Of a stretch of 6,339 bases of DNA, positions 1 to 6,164 are shown piece after piece; within the stretch, counting starts at the first letter, position 1; every line of letters starts with the position of its first letter. The DNA lies in NCBI GenBank assembly GCA_030604545.1, contig JAUVVS010000127.1, positions 1 through 6,339 on the forward strand, in the 5' to 3' direction. The notes under the pieces are model-generated. The model saw nothing but the letters and a program-made list of their open reading frames with translations, was not told where the DNA came from and made no database searches. The translations under genes and the position numbers were made by a program. The stretch comes from Deltaproteobacteria bacterium. GTDB lineage: Bacteria > Desulfobacterota > Desulfobacteria > Desulfobacterales > JAUVVS01.

Positions 1-56
1 CCGTATGGCATTTGCTTCGCAAGTTCTCAAATATTCTTTCCCTTCGACCCATCCAA
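1..56 (-). other. Start of the next cassette or array flank (partial)
   Basis: Read on the minus strand, this is the DNA beyond the G/TT recombination point of the attC site at 51-184. In a cassette array the next cassette begins here with TTGGAT. Only 56 bases are present, and I see no start codon with a ribosome binding site, so whether it is a second cassette or the end of the array cannot be decided inside this window. Confidence 0.4.
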
Positions 57-184
57 CCCCAGGGTTAAGATGCTGCCAACAATGTGGAGCAACCAACTTT
101 GAATTACCGGCAAGCCATTATGCGGAGTATGGAGTGATAAAAACCGCCGCGCTGTTGGCAGTCAGCTTGAACCCATTGTTAGAT
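51..184 (-). other. attC recombination site (59-base element) of an integron cassette
   Basis: On the minus strand the site opens with core box ATCTAAC (184-178, fits RYYYAAC) and closes with GTTGGAT (57-51, fits GTTRRRY). Between them are long imperfect inverted arms. The gene-proximal arm lies at 174-153 (GGGTTCAAG, then CTGCCAACA) and the distal arm at 81-62 (TGTTGGCAG, then CTTAACCC). CTGCCAACA pairs perfectly over 9 bp with TGTTGGCAG. The proximal arm has one extra C (GGGTTCAAG against CTTAACCC), the extrahelical-base asymmetry known from attC sites such as that of aadA, and it orients the site with the gene at 933-199. At 134 bp it lies in the upper part of the known attC size range. 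Integron integrase recombines the folded single strand between G and TT, here 57/56. Confidence 0.92.
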
Positions 185-964
185 GCAAACAATTTCTCTT
201 ATGGTTCATCTTCTGCATCCCCTCCCAAGCCTATTATCATAGCATAAGTATCAAGTATTAAAGAAGGGTAAGATCTTAATTGAGGTGCAGAAAAAATCTC
301 ATCTAAAACCTCGACTGAACATTCTAAAGCATGAGCAATGTGTGGAAAAGTGGCACAAGACACTTTATGTCCGTCAATAAAATCATATTGAACACCTTTT
401 AAGTTGGAATGGAAGTCAGCTCCTTTGTATCCATGGTGTATTCCGTTAGAATGAAGGCTGTTTCTGATTTGTGCACCAGTATATAATATGTCTAATCTAC
501 TTGGGCCTAACACTAAATGAGTTAATAAAGCACTTGCTTTATTGCAAAATCCCATGGATTTAGATTTGACGCCAAGCGCATTGCAGATATTTACAATACA
601 ATTTTCTATCTGAAATTGTCCCAATAAAATTAGGGATAATTTAGAGGTTTTATGAAGAGAATCACCCATAAGCCGAACAGATTTAGTGTCTACTTGAGTT
701 AAACCTAATAATTGAGGAATGATTTGCTGTACCGTATTATCTCCTTTTGACCAACTATCCAATAAATTAGCGATGCCTAAGCTTGAATAGGATGCTAATC
801 GAATATTAACAAGTGATGCAGTACGTGTGTCGTTGTCAGGGTACCCATACTTTTTAATAAGGCCAGTACAAGTTTCAATTAAGTGTAAAATGCATTCAGC
901 ATCATCTTTCTGTGAGTTAGATTCCTTAAACATGGATGAACCCTATTACTTAGTATGCATCTAA
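57..964 (-). mobile_element. Complete integron gene cassette (908 bp)
   Basis: The unit runs on the minus strand from the TT of GTTAGAT (965-959) to the G of GTTGGAT at base 57. It holds one ORF (933-199) and one attC (184-51), the standard cassette layout of short leader, single gene and attC just behind the stop. On excision the end G joins the leading TTAGATGC. The rebuilt box GTTAGATGC is then an exact complement of the cassette's own GCATCTAAC at 186-178, as expected for a genuine circular cassette. Base composition is visibly more AT-rich than the redox genes to the right. No integrase gene is in the window, so it may belong to an attC cluster without intI or to an array whose integrase is elsewhere. 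Confidence 0.88.
199..933 (-). CDS. Uncharacterised cassette-borne protein (244 aa), possible HEPN-like motif
   Basis: I do not recognise a named family. The 244-aa protein looks soluble and mostly helical. There is no signal peptide or clear membrane segment; LSLILLGQFQIE near residues 99-110 is hydrophobic but short. The most distinctive stretch is RNSLHSNGIHHG (157-168). An R-N-x-x-H core with further histidines resembles the RNxxxH-type active site of HEPN ribonucleases, but the spacing is not canonical, so this is only a hint. The tail after residue 235 is glycine-rich and acidic. ATG at 933 is chosen because AGGG sits 7 bases upstream and the leader back to the cassette boundary is only about 30 bp, as is usual for cassettes. 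The stop is 14 bp before the attC core box. Many cassette genes of unknown function encode defence, toxin-antitoxin or metabolite-modifying proteins, so a defence role is possible but not shown. Confidence 0.82.
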   Translation of the reverse strand: MFKESNSQKDDAECILHLIETCTGLIKKYGYPDNDTRTASLVNIRLASYSSLGIANLLDSWSKGDNTVQQIIPQLLGLTQVDTKSVRLMGDSLHKTSKLSLILLGQFQIENCIVNICNALGVKSKSMGFCNKASALLTHLVLGPSRLDILYTGAQIRNSLHSNGIHHGYKGADFHSNLKGVQYDFIDGHKVSCATFPHIAHALECSVEVLDEIFSAPQLRSYPSLILDTYAMIIGLGGDAEDEP

Positions 965-965
965 C
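959..965 (-). other. Upstream cassette boundary, core box GTTAGAT
   Basis: The minus strand reads GTTAGATGC here, fitting GTTRRRY, about 25 bp ahead of the cassette ORF start. It is the recombination junction on the 5' side of the cassette (cut between 965 and 964). It would be the last core box of a preceding attC, of an attI, or of a secondary G/TT target. I could not find a matching RYYYAAC partner with convincing paired arms in the next 200 bp, so the type of site is left open. Confidence 0.7.
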
Positions 966-1448
966 ATTATATATTATGCGGCTGCACCTTTTCTGCAGCA
1001 TTTTGAAATTTGGAACAATTATACGAAATTGCTTTACATAACACAAGAAAATATAAATCTTATTAAGTTTCAATAGGTTATTTTTAGTTTGCCAAATATA
1101 TAAATTCTTACAAAAATACAATAAATGCATCTTTTGCTACCGAATTATTGTAGTTATAATGCAGCCGTATAATTTCATCCCGGATTTAATTTGAGACAGT
1201 TTTAAGTGTTGAAAGGAAACAAATAACAAACTTGTGATATATACAATTCCAGGTAGGCAGGCGGTTATGTGATATCCATTCCTGATCTCAGCTCTGGCAT
1301 TTGCGGTGATACATAGTAGTAAACACAGGTTTTTAAGTTGATGATTTAATACCGAAATCGCAACGTTTATGCGACAAATTTAATGTGTATAGAGGCACGA
1401 AATCGATCATTTCATCCATACATTAAAAATAAATAGGTTTTGATCACC
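966..1448. other. AT-rich stretch without a recognisable gene
   Basis: No ORF here has plausible protein-like content. The 83-codon minus frame at 1130-879 is low-complexity and overlaps the cassette gene. The stretch contains GCTGCA repeats and an imperfect inverted repeat (974-1172, listed separately), plus a small dyad TCGCA/TGCGA near 1360-1376. It separates the cassette boundary from the decayed molybdopterin oxidoreductase. Degraded array or integrase remnants are possible, but none can be recognised. Confidence 0.5.
974..1172. repeat. Imperfect inverted repeat beside the cassette boundary
   Basis: TTATGCGGCTGCA at 974-986 and TGCAGCCGTATAA at 1160-1172 are inverted copies with one mismatch in 13. 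A short perfect hairpin, GCTGCA/TGCAGC, lies at 981-999. The left arm is close to the GTTAGAT core box, so the pair might be the inner arms of a degenerate upstream attC. However, the span would be about 200 bp and no RYYYAAC box is found at the far end. Confidence 0.4.
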
Positions 1449-1789
1449 TTATTTGCCGCTGCCTGTGTAGATTGCGGTCGCTTCCGGTCCCGACTCATCC
1501 TTTATTGCATGGAGTATGGTCTCTATGGTTTCATAGGCTTCGTCCCAGGTAGTTCGCTCAAAATCGTAAGTGCCTTTAGGGCCTTTACGCTTCATGGGAT
1601 AGAGGATTCGATCTTTGGAATAGACTATTTCGCGTGAGAGACGGCCGATTTTGCATATTCCACCCATCCGTGAGGTTTCATCAGCCCGCATTTCAAGATT
1701 TTCCCATCATTGTCATAAGTCACTATGACCCAGCATCCGGCCGCGCAAATTCCGCACAAAGCTCGCTTTTCATTAATAGCGTTTTGCAT
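1449..1789 (-). pseudogene. Molybdopterin oxidoreductase, 5' fragment with frameshift
   Basis: This is the N-terminal end of a DMSO-reductase/formate-dehydrogenase-superfamily catalytic subunit. From ATG at 1789 the frame reads LCGICAAGCW, a Cx2Cx3C set, and continues to GKILK at about residue 33. The family reading then moves to the next frame at the AAA run 1693-1691 (MRADETSRMGGICKIG), which brings in the fourth cluster cysteine. The family-typical IVYSKDRILYPMKR and a TWDEA segment follow. One lost A in that run explains the break. The second frame stops at 1449 after IYTGSGK, where intact proteins continue for many hundreds of residues. About 114 codons therefore remain of a gene usually 650 codons or longer. 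The start is supported by an upstream in-frame stop and a weak purine-rich stretch. It follows arsS by 91 bp in the same direction, so it was perhaps once part of that unit. The substrate cannot be deduced. Confidence 0.8.
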
Positions 1790-1872
1790 TTCTTTCTTTA
1801 TACTGTTTCACTAGTTTTGCTCAGCATAGTTCATGGATAACGCCTTGCGGTTGCAATGAAAAATGATTCATA

Positions 1873-1907
1873 ACCTGAACTCAGGTCTCTAAAGACCCTC
1901 CTCAAGT
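1873..1907 (-). promoter_or_regulatory. Candidate bacterial SECIS stem-loop at the arsS UGA
   Basis: The minus-strand RNA folds as a two-part hairpin around the Sec codon. The lower stem is ACUUGA (1907-1902, including the UGA) with UCAGGU (1878-1873), one G-U pair. An internal loop GGA/GAGU follows, then an upper stem GGGUCU (1898-1893) with AGACCU (1888-1883) and a UUAG apical loop containing a G. A hairpin directly after the UGA is what SelB needs in bacteria. The apical loop starts only about 10 nt after the UGA, shorter than the usual bacterial spacing, so the exact fold is uncertain. Confidence 0.6.
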
Positions 1908-2894
1908 AAAGCCCGCACCTGCAGTGCATGTGTAACAATGATCAGTTGTAGCGATATGGTTGCCCGGCTCCGGAGGACCCGGCATTTCAGAAACATGGAT
2001 TTTGCGCCCTCCCATAAAAAGACCTCCGGCCAGATTAAAGTCACAATCGTAAAGGTACCCGTCCCAGGAAACAGAGACAAGTGTTCGGCACATAACGCCG
2101 TCTACGGAGCAAGGGTTGAAACTGGAATAGAGTTTTTCCATATATTTGCGGAAGTTACCTGATTTTACGAGCCACTGACGAAATCTTCCCAGAGGGACAT
2201 TGGCAAAATTAAAAAGGTTGTTGAAAACGATGCCCCATTTTTTCTTCAAAACCTGACGGAATCTCTTTTCCATCCCGACCTGCAAGGGAGGAAGAAATGC
2301 CCCTGTGGGGTTGGACACCAGGTTGAGTTCCAGGCCTGACCCATTGTGTCCATAGCCCAGAGCATTCAACTTTTTCAAAGCATCAATGCTGATTTGGAAG
2401 CTCTTATCTCCTCTCTGCGAATCGGCCTGAAGCTCATTTAATGAAGGAAAAGAAGCCACGATTACCACGCGCAAAGATTTCAACAGCTCCATCAAGTGAT
2501 CCCTTTTTCCGTCATTTAAGGCAGACAGATTCGAGCGCAACATAATCCTTGGCGCCAGAGAAGTCATTTCCTCAATCAGCTTGCCAATGTTCGGGTTCAG
2601 TTCGGGTGCGCCCCCGGTGATGTCAATGGTTTCAAATTGGCTCCGCCGAGCATAAGATATTACCTCGCTTACTATCCCTGCTTCCATGTTTTCCTTACGG
2701 CCGGGACCGGCATCCAGATGACAATGCCGGCATATCTGGTTGCAGAGAAAACCGACGTTAATCTGCAACGTATGGGTTTTATCCCGGTTTAACTTAAGAC
2801 TGTTACGTGAGAGAGTAAGGCTAAAAGGCGCTTCAGGCGTGGATTCTTCCGATGATAACTTCGCCCTTACATGTAATATTTGCCCATCAGACAT
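1881..2894 (-). CDS. arsS: ArsS-type radical SAM selenoprotein (arsenosugar biosynthesis), 337 aa with Sec331
   Basis: The N-terminal half carries the radical SAM motif C51-x3-C55-x2-C58 (FLCNQICRHCHLDAGP), which binds a [4Fe-4S] cluster and S-adenosylmethionine, followed by the glycine-rich DITGGAPELNP (91-101). The C-terminal half is the cysteine-rich ArsS/DUF3641-type region with C262, C269, C284 and the HCYTCTAGAGFT tail (C320, C323). The family acts in arsenosugar formation after ArsM methylation, in the cytoplasm. The frame meets TGA at 1904-1902 right after AGAGFT, then GGSLET and a second TGA at 1883-1881. Homologs carry Cys or Sec at this point (AG-G-S-S-C/U-GG), so I read the first TGA as selenocysteine. 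The start is the ATG at 2894: GGAG at 2905-2902 lies 7 bases upstream, whereas the ATG at 2909 has no such site. It follows the AhpD-like gene by 24 bp. No arsM is in the window, so the exact product is inferred from family. Confidence 0.88.
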
Positions 2895-2918
2895 TATATT
2901 ACTCCGCATGCATCTGTT

Positions 2919-3251
2919 TTACATTGATAATTTTTCAGCAATATTACGCATCTGAACGCCGTGAACAAGTGAGGCGCCACCGCGTATTGCAGTTACTATA
3001 TGGATCGCTTCTGTCATCTCAGCCAGGCTGGAGCCCTTTTCAAGACATGCCTGTGTATAGGCATCAATACAGTACGGGCACTGTACGGTATGTGCAACAG
3101 CAAGGGCGATGAGCGATTTTTCTCTTTCCGTAAGTTCGCCTTCGGCAAACACGGCACCATAATAATCAAAGAACTTTTTAGCTAGTTCCGGCGCATCCTT
3201 TCCAATTTCTTCAAATTTCGGCAAGTCTTCTGGTTTGTAGTATGTTTCCAT
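2919..3251 (-). CDS. AhpD-like / carboxymuconolactone decarboxylase-family CxxC protein
   Basis: This 110-aa protein has the normal length for a single CMD/AhpD domain. EREKSLIALAVAHTVQCPYCIDAYT (42-66) is the signature helix, with redox pair C58/C61. The GGASLVHG segment (91-98) is typical of the family. In classical AhpD a histidine follows four residues after the second cysteine; here that position is Tyr65, as in AhpD-like relatives lacking the full proton relay. It is cytoplasmic with no signal peptide. A peroxidase-like CMD protein is a known neighbour of the selenoprotein radical SAM ArsS, and this gene fits that partner. It is probably a thiol peroxidase or disulfide reductant acting with ArsS or the flavoprotein upstream; this role is inferred. 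GGAAAGGAG ending 9 bases before the ATG is a strong ribosome binding site. It lies 35 bp behind the flavoprotein gene and 24 bp ahead of arsS, so it is very likely cotranscribed. Confidence 0.88.
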   Translation of the reverse strand: METYYKPEDLPKFEEIGKDAPELAKKFFDYYGAVFAEGELTEREKSLIALAVAHTVQCPYCIDAYTQACLEKGSSLAEMTEAIHIVTAIRGGASLVHGVQMRNIAEKLSM

Positions 3252-3286
3252 TTCAGGTATCTCCTTTCCAAAGAATATATTTTTCT

Positions 3287-4753
3287 TTACTCTTCACAGA
3301 TATCAGTGCCGCAAGCCCTCCCCCTTAGATGAAAAAAGAACTTGAGACTTTTCTTAATCTTGTCGGAGAATATCTTGGGGGAGAAAAATGTCCCGGCAAC
3401 CTTTTTGTTAATTTCACCGATTGTAGGATATGGATGCACTGCGGAAGCAAGTGTAGAAAGCTTTACTTTGCCGTTTAACACATCCACCCATTCATTGATC
3501 AAATCCCCTGCATGGGGCCCTAAAATCTGAACTCCGATGGGTTTTTCTTTCTCATCCAGAATCATTTTAATCTTACCGACTTTTTCCCCTTCTGCCAGGC
3601 TTCTGTCGTTATCCTTGAATGCTTCTGTCCAGACAGAATAGTCGATTCCTGTCGCTTTTGCTGCTTTTTCGTTCATTCCAATGCTTGCAAGTTCGGGGTC
3701 GGAGTAGGTGCACCACGGCAGGAAGGTATAATCGGTTTTACGGGGGAGATGAAAAATCGCATTACTGATCACAATACCCCCCTCGTAACCGGCTGCGTGG
3801 GTAAACTGGAAACCACCGTTGACATCCCCGGCAGCATAAATATGTTTGTGGTTCGTTCGCAACCTTTTATCTACATTGACGCCTCTTTTGTCAAATTTGA
3901 CACCGATGTCCTCAAGCCCCAGCCCACCGGTGTTGGCGGATCTTCCCATTGCAATAAGGATTGTTTCTGCTTTTAGACAAATAGTCTTTCCCGCCTTATC
4001 TTTTATGATCACCTCTTTCTCGCTGCCCAGGTCTTTTGTGGCCTCAATAGAAGCATTTAAGTAGAATACAACGCCTTCCGAACCCATAACATTCATGACT
4101 TCATCAGCCATGTCCTTGTCTTCTTTCCCAAGGATCTGGTCAGCACGATCAACAATAAAGACCTTGGTCCCCAGGCGATTAAACGCCTGTCCCATTTCTG
4201 TCCCTATGGGTCCGCCACCTAATATGATCATCGATTTAGGCAGATGATCCAGATAAAATATCTCCCTGTTGGTGATATAAGGTGTTTTATCCAAACCCTC
4301 TATGGGAGGAGAGGTAGGGGAGGAGCCTGAAGCGATGACCCAGTTTTTTGCTGAATATGTTTTCCCGTTCAACTGTACTGTATGCTCATCTGTAAACTTT
4401 GGTTCTCCAAATTCCACCTTGGCCCCTAATCCACAGAATCTTTCCTCAGAATCATGTTTTTGAATGATGTCTATAACGGATTTGATCCTTTTAGATACAT
4501 GCTTAAAGTTGGCCGGAGGCACATCAACTTGAGGCAGGCCTAATTTCTTAGCATTTTTCAGCATGTGATAAACATGGGCTGTTTTGATAAGCGTTTTACT
4601 TGGAACGCATCCAAAATGTAGACAGTCGCCCCCGAGGGTTTTTTCCTTCTCAACAAGAAGGGTTTTAGCACCCAATTGGGCGGCACCGGACGTAACGGTT
4701 AGTCCTGCCGAGCCACCACCGATAACACCGATGTCAAAATCATAGTTTGTCAT
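3287..4753 (-). CDS. Mercuric reductase/dihydrolipoamide dehydrogenase-like flavoprotein
   Basis: This 488-aa class I pyridine nucleotide-disulfide oxidoreductase has all family landmarks. These are the FAD fold GVIGGGSAGLT (9-19), redox-active disulfide GGDCLHFGCVPSK (C44, C49), NAD(P)H fold ILGGGPIGTEMG (177-188), second FAD contact IYAAGD (305-310) and the dimer-interface HPYPTIGE (440-447) that supplies the His-Glu couple. It transfers electrons from NAD(P)H through FAD to the disulfide and on to an external substrate. It lacks the N-terminal heavy-metal domain and the C-terminal vicinal CC of true MerA, so mercury reduction is not supported; a low-molecular or protein disulfide is more likely. 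An unusual tail after the interface domain ends GRACGTDICEE, adding C481 and C486. AGGAG lies about 7 bases before the ATG. It is first in a tight run with the AhpD-like gene and arsS, so it may recycle the AhpD-like CxxC or the ArsS selenol (inference). Confidence 0.9.
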   Translation of the reverse strand: MTNYDFDIGVIGGGSAGLTVTSGAAQLGAKTLLVEKEKTLGGDCLHFGCVPSKTLIKTAHVYHMLKNAKKLGLPQVDVPPANFKHVSKRIKSVIDIIQKHDSEERFCGLGAKVEFGEPKFTDEHTVQLNGKTYSAKNWVIASGSSPTSPPIEGLDKTPYITNREIFYLDHLPKSMIILGGGPIGTEMGQAFNRLGTKVFIVDRADQILGKEDKDMADEVMNVMGSEGVVFYLNASIEATKDLGSEKEVIIKDKAGKTICLKAETILIAMGRSANTGGLGLEDIGVKFDKRGVNVDKRLRTNHKHIYAAGDVNGGFQFTHAAGYEGGIVISNAIFHLPRKTDYTFLPWCTYSDPELASIGMNEKAAKATGIDYSVWTEAFKDNDRSLAEGEKVGKIKMILDEKEKPIGVQILGPHAGDLINEWVDVLNGKVKLSTLASAVHPYPTIGEINKKVAGTFFSPKIFSDKIKKSLKFFFHLRGRACGTDICEE

Positions 4754-4852
4754 AATGCACTCCTGAATCTTTATTGTGTTTCACATTACATTTTATATTT
4801 TTTGGTTGATAGAAATCTTAGGAATGAAAGATGTTCCATTAAACCAGAACTG

Positions 4853-4872
4853 GATATCAGATAACAGATATC
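4853..4872. promoter_or_regulatory. GATATC dyad upstream of the flavoprotein gene
   Basis: GATATC occurs at 4853-4858 and again at 4867-4872 with an 8-bp spacer, giving a two-fold symmetric arrangement about 100 bp upstream of the flavoprotein start. It lies 3 bp from the larger palindrome at 4876-4898. A regulator site is possible; no regulator gene is in the window. Confidence 0.35.
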
Positions 4873-4875
4873 TCC

Positions 4876-4898
4876 TCAATTGAGCCCGGCTCAATTGA
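4876..4898. promoter_or_regulatory. Near-perfect 23-bp palindrome, likely operator
   Basis: TCAATTGAGCC at 4876-4886 is repeated exactly in inverted orientation at 4888-4898 around a single central C, with no mismatch in 11-bp arms. It lies in the only long gap of the gene cluster, 123 bp upstream of the flavoprotein ATG. Neither strand has a T-run behind it, which argues against an intrinsic terminator and for a protein-binding operator. The 4754-5000 gap otherwise holds only AT-rich sequence that may include the promoter; TATAAA on the minus strand near 4795 is a weak -10 candidate. Confidence 0.5.
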
Positions 4899-5000
4899 AG
4901 TTAAAGAGTGGAAAATTATGTTAAATATTTGTCGTTTTGTTCTTCAAATCCTTACATTGATGGGAGAAAAATATTAGATCGGCGAAATATGTTGATTTAT

Positions 5001-6113
5001 TTATTCAATGGCTTGAAACTTTTTCATAAATTTGCGGTCAATATAATCTTTGATTATAAATGCTAGTCTGCCCCCAAACAGGTGCCATTTTTTGTGCAAA
5101 ACCCCGGTGCCGTCTCCCATGTTAAAGATAATCAGGTAATCTCCGCCCGGATCAAAGGGCAAAAGCTCTGCTCCTTCCAGTGATGCCATGAGGTTGTGAA
5201 AAAGTACCGGATTTTCACGAACTGCATAAACACCGACTTTGTCCAGCGGCTGATCTTTAAAATAAATACAATCACCCCCACCAAAGATTTCAGGATACTT
5301 TGTGCTCTGCAGGTATTTATTGACAAGCAGCCCTCCGTCGGGGCCTATAGGGAGCCCGGATTCCTTAAATATTGGCGACGGCTTAACACCAAGGGCCAGG
5401 AAGATGAAGTCCGTATCATAAATTTCTCCTGATTCCAGTGTAATGTGGTTGGTTTTTATTTCTTTAACATAGCCTTTCTCAAGAATTTCAATACCGCGAT
5501 TTGTTAGAGACCTTGCAACTTTTCTTCGAACATTTTCCGGGAAGCGTGACATGAACTTATTACCTGCAAAGATCCGGATAACGGGCATACTTTTGCCTAG
5601 ATCACGTGTCAGCCGCCATATGTTCCCCGCTATTTCAGCGGAAGAAGGCCCACCACCGATTATGCTGATAATTATTTTTTTTTGGGAAACAAGTTCCAGA
5701 ATCCTTGTCTGAGCCTCTATGAGCTTTTCAATCGGCTTTACCGAATAAATATCCAGGCCATTATCCTTTGCTTTTGATACCGGTACATAACTGCCTGCAT
5801 TAAAAGAAAGAACATCGTAGGGAACAGTTTCACCGGATTCGAGGAATAAGGTTTTCTCCTCCGGGTCAACACGGACAGCCTTTCCCAGGACAAATGTACC
5901 ACCCTGTTTTTCAACCACATGCTTTGTGGCGAAACGTATGTCATCGGGCGTATATATCTTTCCAAGCATTCCAGGTCCCATGCCGGAATAGTAATGATAC
6001 GGAGAAGGACCAATAACCGTTAAATTGTGACCTTTTTCAACAAATTTATGCAGGTTCGCAAGTGTCACCATATGTGCATGACCGCCGCCGACAAGTACGA
6101 GATGTTTCCCCAT
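5001..6113 (-). CDS. FAD/NAD(P)-dependent oxidoreductase, SelD-N-terminal-domain type (370 aa)
   Basis: It belongs to the two-dinucleotide-binding-domain flavoproteins related to NDH-2 and sulfide:quinone reductase. The FAD fold is HLVLVGGGHAHM (4-15), with a PYHYYSGMGPGMLGKIY segment (38-54) characteristic of the subgroup also found fused to the N-terminus of selenophosphate synthetase (SelD). The NAD(P)H fold is ISIIGGGPSSAEIAG (149-163), the second FAD contact EIFGGGDC (275-282), and the family-typical GVYAVRENPVLFHNL lies at 294-308. No CxxxxC redox disulfide is seen. The SelD part is absent: the protein ends at 370 aa with DYIDRKFMKKFQAIE, a basic amphipathic end that could touch the membrane. 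ATG at 6113 is chosen because AAGGA at 6125-6121 lies 7 bases upstream; an upstream TTG at 6143 in frame is less likely. It precedes the ArsS cluster on the same strand, separated by 247 bp with dyads, so it is probably a separate transcription unit. Its electron acceptor is unknown. Confidence 0.85.
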   Translation of the reverse strand: MGKHLVLVGGGHAHMVTLANLHKFVEKGHNLTVIGPSPYHYYSGMGPGMLGKIYTPDDIRFATKHVVEKQGGTFVLGKAVRVDPEEKTLFLESGETVPYDVLSFNAGSYVPVSKAKDNGLDIYSVKPIEKLIEAQTRILELVSQKKIIISIIGGGPSSAEIAGNIWRLTRDLGKSMPVIRIFAGNKFMSRFPENVRRKVARSLTNRGIEILEKGYVKEIKTNHITLESGEIYDTDFIFLALGVKPSPIFKESGLPIGPDGGLLVNKYLQSTKYPEIFGGGDCIYFKDQPLDKVGVYAVRENPVLFHNLMASLEGAELLPFDPGGDYLIIFNMGDGTGVLHKKWHLFGGRLAFIIKDYIDRKFMKKFQAIE

Positions 6114-6164
6114 AATTACATCCTTTTTTCTCCTTTCTTTCAAATTCCTAACCCGGATTTCTCA

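Noticed and set aside
5..247. Plus-strand 80-codon ORF across the attC site
   Set aside because: It is the complement of the attC arms and the 3' end of the cassette gene. There is no ribosome binding site, and the core boxes and paired arms explain the sequence better.
1..1000. CRISPR array or direct-repeat cluster
   Set aside because: No regularly spaced direct repeats seen; the symmetry is inverted and fits attC.
879..1130. Minus-strand 83-codon ORF
   Set aside because: AT-rich low-complexity composition, overlap with the start of the cassette gene, and the GTTAGAT boundary running through it.
1902..1904. TGA as the true end of arsS
   Set aside because: The family motif continues in frame (GG) directly after it, and a stem-loop sits on it; Sec is the better reading.
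2895..2909. Upstream ATG at 2909 as arsS start
   Set aside because: The GGAG ribosome binding site at 2902-2905 lies between this ATG and the one at 2894, so it serves the latter.
3749..4064. Plus-strand ORFs inside the flavoprotein gene
   Set aside because: Antisense shadows of a gene with all family motifs; no independent signals.
3287..4753. True mercuric reductase (merA)
   Set aside because: It lacks the N-terminal metal-binding domain and the C-terminal vicinal cysteines, and no mer genes are nearby.
4876..4898. Palindrome as intrinsic terminator of the flavoprotein gene
   Set aside because: It lies over 100 bp beyond the stop and has no T-tract on either strand.
5738..6013. Minus-strand 91-codon ORF inside the SelD-type flavoprotein gene
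   Set aside because: Out-of-frame shadow within a well-supported gene; no ribosome binding site.
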